DNA of 64,000 nucleotides, from contig CALNVZ010003434.1 in assembly GCA_940671915.1 (NCBI GenBank), positions 1,341,140 through 1,405,139 of the forward strand. Reading direction: 5' to 3'. This stretch comes from Paracentrotus lividus (taxonomy: Eukaryota > Echinodermata > Echinoidea > Camarodonta > Echinidae). Shown here one piece after another: positions 24,701 to 36,779 of this stretch. Positions within the stretch are counted from its first letter, which is position 1. The number at the start of each line of letters is the position of its first letter. Below the pieces are notes generated by a model that made no database searches, had not been told where the DNA came from, and saw only the letters and a program-made list of their open reading frames with translations. The position numbers were made by a program, and so were the translations under genes.

Positions 24701-25815
24701 CGCGAGCGAAAATTAAATGCCTTTCTAATGACAACTGAACTTGGTACATCTTAACGAGCAACACTCGAAGTGCCTAACTTCGTCTATTATATATGTACAT
24801 ATATTTTTCTTAAGCATTTTAAAAATCGAGAGTGTAAGATCCCTAGACACAAAAATCAAGATGATTATTGGCTGTATGGTAACTTCTGTGAGTGGTAATT
24901 TGTGTGGTAATTTGTGCCAAAAACCATAGGAATCCTTGGTAATTTTGGCTGTATTGGTACTTTCTGTAATGGTATATTTGTGTGGCTATTTGTGCAAAAA
25001 ACATAGGAAAGTCGCTATTGGTATTTTGGCTGTTATGGTATATTATGTGCCAAAACCAAGGAAATCCTATGGTATTTTTTGGCTGTATGGTATTCTGTCT
25101 TATGGTTAAATCCTTTGTGTGGTATTTGTGGCCAAAAAACCATAGGACAATCTCTGGTATTATTTGGGCTGTATGGAAATTTGTGCAAAAAACCATAGGA
25201 AATCCTATGGTATTTGGCGTTGTAGTGTATAAAGCTGTATGGTATTTTATTTTGTGGTATTTGTGCAAAACAACATAGAAATCATATGGTATTTTGGCTG
25301 TATGGTACTTAATCTGTGTGGTTATCTTGTGTGGTATTTGTCAAAAACATAGAGGAATCCTGTGGTATAATTTTGTTAATGGTCCGTTGCGTTGGTAACA
25401 CAAGACAATATTTTGTAAGGGTTACGGCTCTAATATTGAACAATTAACTTATCCAATTTAGTCCTCAAAATTTTGGACATCGCGCTTCGGCCTCTGGCAT
25501 TCCTTTATATCATTTACTAAAATGAACAATAAAAATAAAAGCCATTTAAGATTCCTAAAATTTCAGCTCGCGAGCTTCGCGCTCCGCGATACTATAAGTA
25601 GGGTCTATAAGCACAATTAACCTCCTTTGAGCTTCGTGCTCTGCGGATCTAAAAAGAGTCTATAATCGTGATAATAAGCTAGATTTTATACTCCAAGTTT
25701 GAATTCAAATACTTTTCGGCTCGACGCATTCGTCTCAGAAAAGACAATTTTAAGAAAAAGGTCCTTTTTCAAATTTCGAACCCATCCCAGCCCGTAAAAA
25801 TCCTAGTTAGGCCTG
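21725..25815 (-). mobile_element. Full-length CAGGCCCGTAAC transposon (mirror copy)
   Basis: About 4.1 kb, starting CAGGCCCGTAACCAGGGCGG and ending in the inverse of CAGGCCTAAC/CCCGTAAC after GTAAAAATCC. Subterminal GGGTTCGAA blocks are shared by both ends. It carries the same nested element (23051-25421), the same GCG-rich palindromic motifs (near 22425 and 25565), and about 700 bp (21725-22430) missing from the left-arm copy. No transposase frame is recognisable. ATTAATGATT just outside the low-coordinate end and TGATTG outside the other are consistent with an AATCAT-type target duplication. Confidence 0.65.
23051..25421. mobile_element. Nested foldback-like element, mirror copy
   Basis: Starts CCCTTACAAAAATGTCC and ends TTTTGTAAGGG. 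Arrays of palindromic units occupy about 23065-23960 (ATACCATATG units) and about 24870-25400 (CCATAGGAAATCCTATGG units), around an AT-rich core. Unit-level indels relative to the left copy are numerous. Confidence 0.65.
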
Positions 25816-28436
25816 ATTGATTAGTATAGTTTAAAAAGTACAATTGCGACTTTAAGTTAATCTGGCAAGCAAAAAGTAGTTGTCTTTACACGGCGACCGA
25901 CACATAGTATATTCAATTTCACACACTTAGGATGATCTCTGGGGGTTTAAAAAAAGGCAATCAACTCTTCCGTCACCATAATTTTCGAACATATAAATTG
26001 AACGTGACGTTTATTAGTGTTCGGGACCTACCTGATTAAATTGTTACTCACGAAATAGGATAGAATTGATGAATAAAGTTAATCCGAAGAGCCAAAATTA
26101 TTTTCCCTGGAAGTCTATTCAGCATGAATAGACCGTACCTAATATCAACAGCAACTTCAACAACCGAAGAAGAAATACGCGCAGTAAACGCTAAAATATA
26201 GCCCCGTTCATCAATAATAATGAAATGATAATAGAATAATAATAATGGTGGCCTTCTCTGCAAAGCGAACTCATAGCCGTCAATGTGGTGGTGCCATATT
26301 AATGAGCAACATTACAATCATAAGTAATATATATATATATAAGAACTAAACATACTGGAAATACATTTATGCATTGCAGGATTTTAGATACGAAGAACTG
26401 CACTTAGCTTAAAGCTTTATTTACAATTTTCTTTAAAAGGTGAATAATTATGTGGAAAAAATGGAAATGTTTACAAGAAATGGGGGCCAATAATTTAATA
26501 ATGTTTTGTGAGCGAATCTGCTATCTATATGGAACATGCCACAGGTTATTAGTTCTATGTTTAATTATATTGCATATAAATGATAGAACAACCAGACCCA
26601 TTTATAGGTTACTTCAAGCAAACAAGATTATGCTAATGCGAGCCAGAGTCCTCTGGTTGCAGTGACTCTATCATACTGTGTAGTACGGTTACAAAGTTAT
26701 ATGTATCCCTTATATATCATGGGAATAAGCATTTTACATGCTTTATGAGGCATTCCTGTCAGTGTATATCTTTTATATACTGATTTGTTTCGATGTATAT
26801 TATATATTCTTGGACTTGGCGAATAAAATCATTAAACATTTGATATGCATTCTTCTTCTGAAAGAGCCATTTAACCTCGTACTGTATAATAGAACAAAAT
26901 ATAATCCCGAATACGTTGTTGCTTATGTTCTGACAAGCATTAAGAACACTATCTTAGCTCAATTGAAGACTAATATCAAGATCCGAATCCTACGAAAGTC
27001 GTGGGAAAATCAATTGTGTTTTTATTAGTTTTTTGGAGACTTTTTCCACACGGCAGAGCCACTGAAAGAGTTTAGTTAGGGATGGTGGTATGACTGAGTT
27101 AAGATATAGGGAGAGAAGAGAGAAGTGGAGGGGAAAGAAATAAGATACAAACAGAGAGGGAGAGAGAGGGAGGAGAGGGAGAGAGGAGAAAGCGAGAGAG
27201 AGGAGAAGAGAGAGAGAGCATGGGAGTGATGGAGGAAGAAGAGAGGGATGGAGGAGAGACCTTTCCACAGGTCAGAGGAAGGAAGGAAAAGAAAAAAAGG
27301 GTAGGGTGGAATATATTTTTCTCACGGGAAATACACTTGATGACACTAGCTTTCATTCTCATTGTTTACTATCTACACAATTGTTTCATTTCTTCAACCC
27401 TACCCCTCTCTCTCTCTCTCCATCTCTCTTTTCTCTCTTCTCTTCTTAAAGTCAATGTCGGCTTATATTGTCCTTCTCTTCCGTAATTGGCTTTGTCTTT
27501 GTTTTTCGTCTTGGTGTTTCAATATGACTCGATCTGCCCATGCTCATTCAACAGGCTCTACCAAGGTGAAGGAGGACAAGTCTACTCTTTAAGATTAAAA
27601 TATATGGTCGATGATGTTTCTGCCAATACATAAATACTGATAATTGTAGAGGAAAGAAATTTGTAAAATTAACGACAATGCATCGAATAAAGGTGCGTAT
27701 ACTTTTAATGCAGATGAGGACATGTTAAATTTTATAATGCAAATACGTGGGACAATCTAACAGTCGGTCATTATCTGAAAGGAACCAGTTATTTCTTTGT
27801 ACAGTTTAAATTTATCCCCTCAGTGTTACCACTCCTCGTTAAATCCTTAAAACGCTGAAGAGCTCCATGGTTTTGATTTCTTACTATCATTCTGCCAATA
27901 GGTCTAATAGTCATAGAGTTCATAGTACACATCTAATTGTTAGTACGATGTGGGTGATTTTAATAATTACCTATTGAAATCGATCTATGCTGTTAACTTA
28001 TTGGTTGGTAGGTTATTAAACAAAGATGTGACTATAACGTTTTGACATTAGTAAGAAGGAGGTCGCAATTTAAACTCCAATTCCCAATTCTATTTAATTG
28101 TTATATCTTTGAAGACAGAAAGGGTTTTAGAAGGCTACGAAATGATAAAAATATAACGGGCAAACCAAGTACGTTCGACTTTGGAATTTCTGCATACTTA
28201 AATTGAGGGTAAACAAGAGCGGTACGACTTACCTGTTTTACTTTATCATTATAAAGAAGTCTGGTCGTTTGGCTGAGGAAGAAAATTACCTGAAAATACA
28301 AGAATGACAAGGGCGATCAGCTTGCTAATATATAACGTCAGATTGGTCAAAGATCAAATGCTATGAGCTAACGACCTTTTGGGCTTCAACAAAGAGGATA
28401 ATTATGTTTGATCAAGTTGAATTTCATTTCACAGGG
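25816..28436. other. Mirror of 3926-6373, no gene
   Basis: 25816-26930 is the inverted copy of the 1 kb block. 27090-27250 is GA-rich and 27400-27450 CT-rich, matching the microsatellites at 5028-5165 and 4852-4900. No exon supported. Confidence 0.5.
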
Positions 28437-29200
28437 AAGGTCTGGCCATAATAGTTTGCTTTTAATAAAGACAGAAAATTAAAAACACAGATTAAAAGTT
28501 TTAATAGAGAAGATCTGAGTAATAATAAATGTAACATCTTTATTGAAAGCCACAAAAAAGAGATCGCTATACCATATTGCATACAACCATATGAATGTCA
28601 AAGGGGCACACTTGCCTTAACACACATCTTCCTATATTGTTTTTATGATTAATTTTCACTTTTTTTGTTAGAAAGCTGTTTTTCTCATAACTTTGGCAAG
28701 ATAATTATTGATGAAATGTGTTATTGCATCTATGCATTTTCATAAATGAGAATTATAATGACAATTCTCAAAAGAAAGCGACAAATTTTATGAAATTACA
28801 TTTGAATATCTCTATTTTTGTATACCGAAAACCTACTCTAAAATCTTTGTTTTTTGGTATTTCTTTCTTGATTATTTACAATATATTATAGGATGCACAT
28901 AGCATATTGCCATCAATATATCTTGGCCAAAGTATGAGGAAAACATTTCTTAACAAATTAAGTGAAACTTTTTATATAAAACAATATAGAAAATGCATGG
29001 CAAGTTGTGCCCCAAATGACATACAGCTTTTGACTAGTTTGCAATTTGGTATAGCGATCATTTTTCTTTTTTTGATGCATCGTAAAGACTATTCATTACT
29101 TTCTTATTATTAGTCCAATTTTCTGAAAACTTTTTTATTATGTTTTCCAACTTTTCTGCATTTTCTCTTTTATATAAAAAATATTTTGGGTCAGACTCTT
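28437..29200. mobile_element. Mirror copy of palindromic MITE-like element
   Basis: Inverted copy of 3168-3925, from AAGGTCTGGCC to TTTTGGGTCAGACT; inverted halves are still recognisable (TATAGCGATC near 28565 and 29050). Confidence 0.65.
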
Positions 29201-29827
29201 TTAACGATGTCCTTGAGTAAGCAATAATAGATATTAATGCATCTTGATTCGGAGGACTATTGTAATAAAGACATGCACTTCCACCAAGCAAGTTACAAAA
29301 ACAGACTGTTATTGTTTACAGAACTTATATGTCATCGCAAAGGGGTACTCTTCTTTTCTTTTCTTTCTTGAAAAGCATATCATGATAGTAGTTGTGCCGG
29401 TTGCGAGTTTATAATCTGGAGAACAAAGGTTTTTTCTGTTAAATATACTATTTCTTTATTTTTTTACATCAATTTTATACGGACCGATTCGTGAGAATAG
29501 ACTCGACCAAATCTTGTGTATACCGTAAGATTATCTGTTTTATTCTTTGTTTATGGATCGACTTAATCAACAACTATCTCTAATGTATAACATTTTCCTT
29601 GATAATGTGCTTCTTTTGTATTACTTTATTGCGTCATGTAAGCGAATAAACAGGAATTACTAGGTAATGAACTATAATAAACGTAATAAGGAATACAACA
29701 TAACAGGGGTTATAACGAAGAGCATGAATGGAACGAGGGAGATTCCAAACAGAGAGATAGAGAGATGATAGAGAGGAGAGAGAGAAAGAAGGAGAGGGAG
29801 ATCAACGGAGAGATAGAGAAGATGAGA

Positions 29828-29862
<35 letters not shown>

Positions 29863-29890
29863 GCGGGTGGGAGCGGAGAGATGAGAGAGG

Positions 29891-29921
<31 letters not shown>

Positions 29922-32232
29922 GAGATTATTAATAGCATGATTTTCGTAAAGGACCTAGCAAAGGAAAGGGAGAGATGGGGTGTCTGAACAAGAGAGAGAG
30001 GAAGAGAGAGAAATGGAGATAAAGGCAATCCGAACACACGTTGATAGAATGGGAGAGACGCAGATAAATTCAGGAGAAAAATATAGATCCATGGATGAAA
30101 TAAAGGGGAAAAGAGGAGAGAGAGAGAGAGATTGTTTTATTTAGGTAGATTGGTGTGGATAGGAGATACATTGACGATGAGAATGAATTCTGCGAAAAGA
30201 GCGAGCTTTTCATCAGCATTGTGTCTTTTAGCAGATCAGTTTGAAGACCTATTACAAATGATCCATTCTTACTCATAATCAGTTTTATCTTGCATATTTT
30301 TTTAATTTCTGGTGAGGAGCTACTCGTTCGACAACTACCGTAACTGGGGTATAATCGTATCATGTCAGGAGCGACTCAAGTAATCTTAAACAAATACACC
30401 AATTCGGTGTTACTTTTTCGGGAATGCAAGCCGTAACATACAGGGAACGTTACTCTTCTCGGAAACTAATTAACTTGTCGCGGTGCTCTGCGTAATAACA
30501 GGAGTTGTATGGTCATTGCATGGTCATTCATATGACTGTTTTGGTATGTAGTAATGATGTACTTGGAGTTGGCTGATAAGACATTCAGATATAAGCATCT
30601 GCATTTGGAGTATTCATTCTGATTTGTGGGCGACCAAAAATCGGTTATTTCTTTCCTGTTATTCAGACTTCGTAAAGAGGGACTAGATACCCTTTGGATG
30701 CAGTACATATTTTGGTAAGTTCGTTTTCTTTGTGTTTTATTTTGGTCGAGACTTGAGATGTGTTGTCCTGCATCATTCCCTTTTACGTCTAATGGTATCG
30801 CGTAAATTTTCTATGGTTTACTATGCACACTCTATATTGAGCATTGGGGTTTTTCATTATACATCAAAACTACATAGGACTAGGAGGCTCTTCCGGGGAG
30901 GGGGGGGCGGTCACGTCACATATGATGTTGCTATATACGGCTGCGTGTCAAAAGCGTCGAAGGGTCTGTTTCGTTCTTTCGACGGCGTCGCGCTTTCTTT
31001 AAAATAAGGGTGTTTTTTTTTTCAAATTTATAGTCGCACATTTTCATAAAAATAGGGGTGTTTTCAGCGAATTGCTGTTTTTAGGGTTGAATTTTGGTCG
31101 GTGTTTACGCCATTTAGGGGGATGTTTTCAGCGAAAATTGCTGTTTGTGGGGGCAAAATTTCACGGGTTTCGCCATTTGGGGTTTGTCTTTTTCCTCTGA
31201 CGTCGAAAGGGTGATTTGACTTCATGCCATGGACGTTTAGGGTCATCTTTCGGGTGCGGGGACACGCATGGGTAGCACTTTTTTTCTTTGAGTGACCCCC
31301 CCCGGGCTCCTTGCTATGAGCTTTTTCGAGGGGACTGTGAGGTTGCAATTGAAAAACAATTTATAATTTACCTCCAGCTTCTGTCTGCCGATCAATCAGG
31401 ATAAAAATACCCTCCCGAACAGATCGGCGCTAAATTTGGTGTGACAATGACTATGATGTAATTGCAACCAAAGAAGCGGTTACATGAGCCTATTAATCTT
31501 AGGATCCCTATATTCAATGTTATGAAGAGAATAGCATAGGCTTCTAAGGATCATCTCAGATATACGTTTTTTTAATTAGGACATGGATTGTATTAATTAA
31601 TGGTGATGTGTAGGCGAATTTATTAACGAAGTAAATTATGTCGTTATTTTCATTCACATGCAGTTTAGCTTTGTTTAACAGTTGTAAGAAATCTTTTCTG
31701 AAAGTATTAAAATAAGTTTTAAGAAAATGAATAGATTTGTTTGGATTTTGTTAGTTTGGTTTTAATAAGAGTTTAATAACTTTGCTTTTATATAATATAT
31801 TTTCAACTAAATAACTTTAAACTTTAAGCTTTTTCTTTTTTTGAAAAAGTACAGATGATTTTGATAAGAATTAAAAGTTTTCCCACTATCATAAGATTGG
31901 TCCATTGCTCATGTCATTTTCGCCTGGTTTCCTGGAGCTGATAACAATCTAATAAATGCTAAGAAATCTTTCTTTTTCTAGCTTCCAATGGAGAATCTTG
32001 TCACCTTAATAAATATCCCCAAAAGGCAGAAATATATGGTGTTATAGAGTAATAATATTTATATATATAATATATAATTCCATTATTTTTGAGGTCAATA
32101 TGACTTAGGATCCTTGATTCGTTTTTTTTTCTTCAATAGGCGTCATACATTGGAACGAAATGATATTTAAGAAATGAGGAACCATTATTTGTATTCTTTT
32201 CCTGATAACATGGATTATCTTTATTTATCTCT
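29201..32232. other. Mirror of 162-3167, no gene
   Basis: Non-coding. GA microsatellites at about 29750-29930 mirror the CT tract at 2465-2640. 30880-31330 mirrors the G-rich/C-rich unit at 1070-1540. The copy stops at a position equivalent to about 162, just before the lectin exon. Confidence 0.5.
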
Positions 32233-32257
32233 NNNNNNNNNNNNNNNNNNNNNNNNN
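32233..32257. other. Assembly gap (25 N)
   Basis: Exactly 25 N, at the junction between the end of the inverted repeat and a TAA microsatellite that starts the second copy of the loop. A likely misjoin point. Confidence 0.98.
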
Positions 32258-32628
32258 TAATAATAATAATAATAATAATAAAAATAAATAAATGTTTACA
32301 ATTCCAAAGTGTCGGAGAACGGCCTCCCTAACATTGATTAGTCGAAACTTCAAAATGAAAAATGCTAGGAGACCATTTTTTTCATCACATTGAGTAAATA
32401 TATTCAAAATGTATCATGTGTATCACTAAACAAAGCAAAAACCAATATTTTGGATGGAAAGTATCGAAGGGTTTTGCATTACTTACCAAAACAACAACAA
32501 ACGAAACAAACGAAACAAAACGAAACAAACCAAGTATAATGATGAACAACATCAATCAAATATAATAATTACCAACATCAATTATACATACAATCAATAA
32601 TTATAATTAAAAGCATAATTGAACCTAC

Positions 32629-33441
32629 CGTCCATCCACCACCATCGGTCTCCATATCACAGTAGACATCTAGAGCATCATTACTAAAACCATCAGGATA
32701 GATAGAATAGACTCCAGAGATGGTCACACCTCCAGCTTGAAGCTCAGTACAGTCTCGTCCATTAACTTGAAAAAAAGAAATACGAAGGTGAAGAATAAAT
32801 ATGAAAAGATTGAAAATCATAATTTTGGGAGATATATCTTCACAATCCTCAAAGCATTAGTTGAAGCTCAGGGTATAGTAACAAGTTGATTGCTCCCTAG
32901 AAAGTCTAAGTCAAGAGTTGATTTCAAGTGCAAAATGGAATATTAACAGGTGTTTTATTCCAAAAGGTACTAAACCACCAGAAACTAAAATTGTGAAACA
33001 TCATGAATTTTCTTTGGAACATTCTGTTAACATAGTCAAATTATTAGATGTATTCAATTGATGTAATAAAGGATAGGTTTGAAAAGTGATTTCCTACTTT
33101 TATTCGCTTTTATATTATTATAACCGTGCTTCAACGTATTTTACCTGAGACTACTGATGCAGTAGATGGAGATGCAGTAGTCGTATTCTCCTCATTCGAC
33201 GCCGTAGTTCCCTCAGTAGACATCGTAGTTACCTCTGTGGACACCGTAGTTGCCTTTGTGGAGATCGAAGTCGCCTCTGTGGACATCGTAGTCAGCTCTG
33301 TGGACATAGTTGCCTCTGTTAACATCGTAGTTGCCTTTGTGGACACGGTAGTTGACTCTTTTGACATCGTAGTCGCCTTTGTAGACATCGTAGTTGCCTC
33401 TCTTAACATCTTAGTCACCTCTGTGGCCATTGTAGTCGCCT
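32629..33441 (-). CDS. FReD protein, stalk and FReD-N exons (second copy)
   Basis: Exons 33441-33145 (297 nt, stalk) and 32765-32629 (137 nt, FReD N) have the same AG/GT sites and phases as the copy at 16841-17635. The protein is near identical: one Tyr-to-Asp change in [10 protein letters not shown], and a stalk six residues longer because of one extra 7-residue repeat (STEVTTM) and one lost Thr. The flanking introns are almost identical too. The middle and C exons that should follow are missing, because the sequence runs into a 25 N gap at 32257. Upstream on the same strand is a plausible signal-peptide exon (37408-37441) with a TATA box. This is probably the true 5' half of the gene whose 3' half is at 15137-16374, or its allele. 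Confidence 0.88.
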
Positions 33442-33710
33442 CTATATGGACATAGTATAGAAGTCATTAATTGGAGACAAAATTTATATCCTAGAACATG
33501 TAGAAGGTGATCTTGACAAGATCTGCCTAAACCCTTGATTAAATATATATCATAATGTAACAGAGTAAAATAGGAACCTAAGTTTCGTACAAAAATGCAG
33601 TGATCACCGGAATGAGGCAACCGACATAGCAACAATAGATGCATGGATTCCAAATATTTTGGAATTATCATTTTATAGATTTAGTTCATTATTATTAGAA
33701 AAGTATTACA

Positions 33711-34060
33711 TATGCACGTATATTATTCTCAAATTCTTCCCATCCGTGCCTGTAAGATTTTTTTTTTTTTTTTCAGAATGAAACTTAGCTGATTTGCAGG
33801 AACCCCGACTTTTTAAGCCTGTTTAGAGGCCAATTACCCTGCCGGAAAAAACACAGAATCGATCACAGTGTGTCCAAACTGTGTAAATACTACTGCAAAC
33901 ATATCAAACCTGTAAAAATGGGCCAAATCCACACATTCGACACACTTGCGAACAAAGTGTGAAGGACTCGGACACTGTGTTCGCAGAGTCAACTGTGTGG
34001 ATTTGGCCTAATTTCACAGTGTCGTTACTGGAAACAGTAAAGCACAGTATCAACACACTG
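33711..34060. other. Intron-like stretch with older TIR element
   Basis: No exon. 33905-34010 contains GGGCCAAATCCACACA and, inverted, TGTGTGGATTTGGCC, a hairpin of about 100 bp, with further CACAGTGT motifs on both sides of the MITE at 34061-34375. This looks like an older element into which that MITE inserted. Confidence 0.45.
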
Positions 34061-34375
34061 CACTGTAAAAAAAAATACAGCAAAGTGATGTCAGCTGAGT
34101 CGCCATACAAAAAATGTAATTTGAAATAACAGTTTTGCTGTAAATTTCTCCTCTAATAATTAGTGAAAGAGAAGAAAAGAAATCATTAGAGTTCTATAGC
34201 TAACATATTTGGTTAAAACGGAACAAATGTGTTACTCCTGATGTATATTTTGTATTTCTCACGTAATTATTTGCAGGAGAAATTTACAGCAAAACTGTTT
34301 TTGAAATTACATTTTTTTTATGGTGACTCTGCTGACAGCAGATTTGCAGTAAAAATACAAATATTTTTTACAGTG
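34061..34375. mobile_element. CACTGTAAAA-ended MITE, about 315 bp
   Basis: Starts CACTGTAAAAAAAAATACAG and ends TTTTTTACAGTG. Inverted arms of about 90 bp share AAACAGTTTTGCTGTAAATT-type sequence (near 34125 and, inverted, near 34280). Non-coding. Superfamily uncertain. Confidence 0.75.
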
Positions 34376-34535
34376 TAGCTGTGTTCCGATGTGTTCACAT
34401 TATGTTCACACAGTGGCACATTTTTTTTTATCGGTATGGTATGCACATTTATAATGCTTTTTAAATATTTCTCTATCTATATAAAGGTAATTTCAATATT
34501 TGAGAGCTGACACTTTCAGATTTACCAAAACTATA
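34376..34535. other. Short non-coding spacer between TIR elements
   Basis: 34376-34440 is rich in TGTGTTC/GTTCACA motifs, probably the other half of the older element interrupted by the MITE at 34061. Nothing coding. Confidence 0.4.
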
Positions 34536-35075
34536 TAGGGGAGACCGGGGATGGAAGTTACACGGGTCAGTTGTTACAGTTCTCAGTGTGCTAAGTTGGA
34601 ACAAGAGAGTTCGTGCTAACTGGCATCTATATACAGCCTACACATAGCTATGATGAACTGCCGGTGGTGAGGTTTCTCCGTTGTTTTATTAAAAAGTAAA
34701 TCAACAAAAACATTTTTTACAGTTCCAAGTGAATTTTTGACAAAAATTAAAATTTGTAATAGTTCTTACAACTGAAGGCACATGATGATAGTCTGGTATT
34801 GTGAATATAGTACATGTATGTCACTTATATACCCCTGAGCCATGCCCTGTAATTCTGCCTAATGGCTGTGCTACAGTTGATTTTATGTGTAAAATCACCC
34901 ATGGGGTAGGTTGTTACAACAACCTACCCCATGTCGATGTAACAAGTGAACCTACCCCAATTACAATACGCATGTAAAGTAATTTTGTTTCAATTTTCAG
35001 GAGTTAATATTTTGATATTTCTATTATTACTTTAGTCTATTCTAGAGCTCAACTTGATCTACTGTTAACGATATA

Positions 35076-36054
35076 GGGTACATGCAGGTAATATGGGCCA
35101 GCAGGTAATATGGGCCACCTGAAGCAAATCATGTCGTGACCGTCGACCGGTGACCGGTGACCGGTGTGAGCACCATAATGTTGTACATATGAACTGTATA
35201 CGAAAATATATCGTCGTGAGAGCTTTTGATGCCGAAATTTCTCTGAGAAAATTGCTGAAAACCAACAAGGTAGGTAAAACTTACGGCATTTTTTTACCCT
35301 GATGTAAAATTAGATATTTCACAGAATGTGATGGTGAAAGAGTGTTTGCAGGGGTAACCTCAATTGTTTTGTATATTTAGTAAGCTTATAGTTTCATTTT
35401 GATCATACTAGTGTGTACAGTCAATTTGTTTCAGTGAAGGGTGCAATGTGGCATTGAATGCTTGCCTGAGACAGCAACATTAGTGCAGGTAATATGGGAC
35501 ATCCAAATGGCGGAAATGATTCTGGTACTTAGTATTGGGATGAGGCATCAATCTCTTTGCTACGATTTTGTTGGGTATATTTACAGTATATTAATTAATA
35601 TAAATAACTTATTGTAGGCCTATATTGACTTGTATAATGAAAATAATATTTAAATGATATTAAAAAAAGAAAAAAAATATACAAAATACATAACAATGAA
35701 ATATATAGTCAAAGATTTACTGAAGGGTCTTTATGATTCAAATTATATCTTAAGTTAATGATTTTCAACATTTTAAGCAAATTCCAGACATGGTAGAGTC
35801 ATTGTAGTTTTTAAAACATACATTAAATACATGTGCCCATATTACCTGCACATGCAGGTAATATGGGCACTTTGTAAGACGTCAACATTTGAATATTGCA
35901 GACAGGGCGGTTGGTGATAATTTTTTTCTTCACAATAAAAGTTAGAGCAGTAGTTATTGATTTCATATAAACAAAGATTAGACTGCGTGTCATTTCGTAA
36001 TTTTATGCAAATTAAGCAAATGAGCTTAGGGGCCCATATTACCTGCATGTACCC
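35076..36054. mobile_element. GGGTACATGCAGGTAATATG-ended TIR element, nested
   Basis: Left end TAGGGTACATGCAGGTAATA; right end TATTACCTGCATGTACCCTA, an exact inverse with TA outside. The motif GGTAATATGGGCC occurs twice at the left end and again, as a near-perfect palindrome, in the interior (35833-35870). Non-coding. Its clean ends say it is younger than the outer element it interrupts. Confidence 0.8.
35833..35870. repeat. Near-perfect 38 bp palindrome
   Basis: Arms GTGCCCATATTACCTGCA and its exact inverse are separated by two bases (CA). The arm matches the terminal motif of the surrounding element, so it may be two fused element ends. Confidence 0.85.
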
Positions 36055-36517
36055 TACCAAGAAACTGGAAAGTTGAAACAAAATATGGTATAAAGAGATT
36101 AACACATTGTCAACTTACCCCGTATGTTTACATATAGTAACAATTTCCCGCATGGTAACAACTTACCCCGTATACGGGGTAGGTTTGTTACAAAAAATGT
36201 CTTCATTAATTTTAGCTGTAGTTAATTAGTGTTTACATGTTTTCAAGTTTTATGTGCCTCAGGTTTTAGCCAACATAATAGGCTAACTACAGACCCAAAA
36301 TGAAGTGTGTGAGTACTTTCATCAGAATTATCTGACCCAAAAATGTGAATTTTTAACGTCCATCCCCGGTCTCCCCTATATATCCCAGCTTCAAGTTTCT
36401 CCCAAGAATATATATACTAGCTGGAATATTGAAACCTGTAGTTGTTTACATGAGAGGGGCTGTGTTGTAGAATAACACCCATACTGTACAATGAATATTG
36501 GTGATAGCCGGCCTTAC

Positions 36518-36729
36518 CTAGTATTCTGCAGATTAAATGCCTGATGGATTTTCCATCTTTCTGAAACCCTCTCCATAATTTGTACTGGGATGAGTTCATG
36601 AGTTTAAGGACGGTGATAAACGTGGATCCGTTGCTAAGGCGGACTTGTCTACAAAGGGAAAATCCGGTAGGCTGTAGTTCTGGTCCATTCTCGCGAACGA
36701 GGATCCTTTGGTGGGTGACGGGATCACTG
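36518..36729 (-). CDS. Candidate extra exon of the FReD gene (uncertain)
   Basis: An open frame on the minus strand is bounded by a possible acceptor (GGCAG before 36729) and a good donor (CTAG then GTAAGG at 36518-36512). It would encode about 70 residues (SDPVTHQRILVREN..., ending SIRHLICRILG) with two Cys and one sequon (NGS). I recognise no domain. It lies between the signal-peptide exon and the stalk exon. Its end phase (1) matches the stalk exon, but its start phase does not match the signal-peptide exon, so either another exon intervenes or it is not used. Confidence 0.35.
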
Positions 36730-36779
36730 CTGCCATGAGCCCATTCACATGAAATGAACAATTAACAATGATTAATATT

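Larger units (their letters stand above)
17985..32232 (-). repeat. Right arm of giant inverted repeat
   Basis: Reverse-complement copy of the left arm from about 16455 back to about 162, ending at a 25 N gap. It is continuous across the place where the left arm has a gap (13864-13888), contains the full-length outer transposon, and lacks the second 1 kb block and LINE. The FReD exons in it carry single-base losses, whereas their left-arm counterparts are intact, so this arm looks the less accurate or more decayed one. Confidence 0.85.
34536..36379. mobile_element. GGGGAGACCGGGGATGGA-ended TIR element, outer
   Basis: Left end TATAGGGGAGACCGGGGATG; right end is its inverse, CATCCCCGGTCTCCCCTATA. 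TATA flanks suggest a TA target. The subterminal sequence repeats GTTACAACAACCTACCCC on the left and its inverse (GGGGTAGGTTTGTTACA) near 36175. There is no transposase. It is interrupted by a second element at 35076-36054. Confidence 0.75.
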
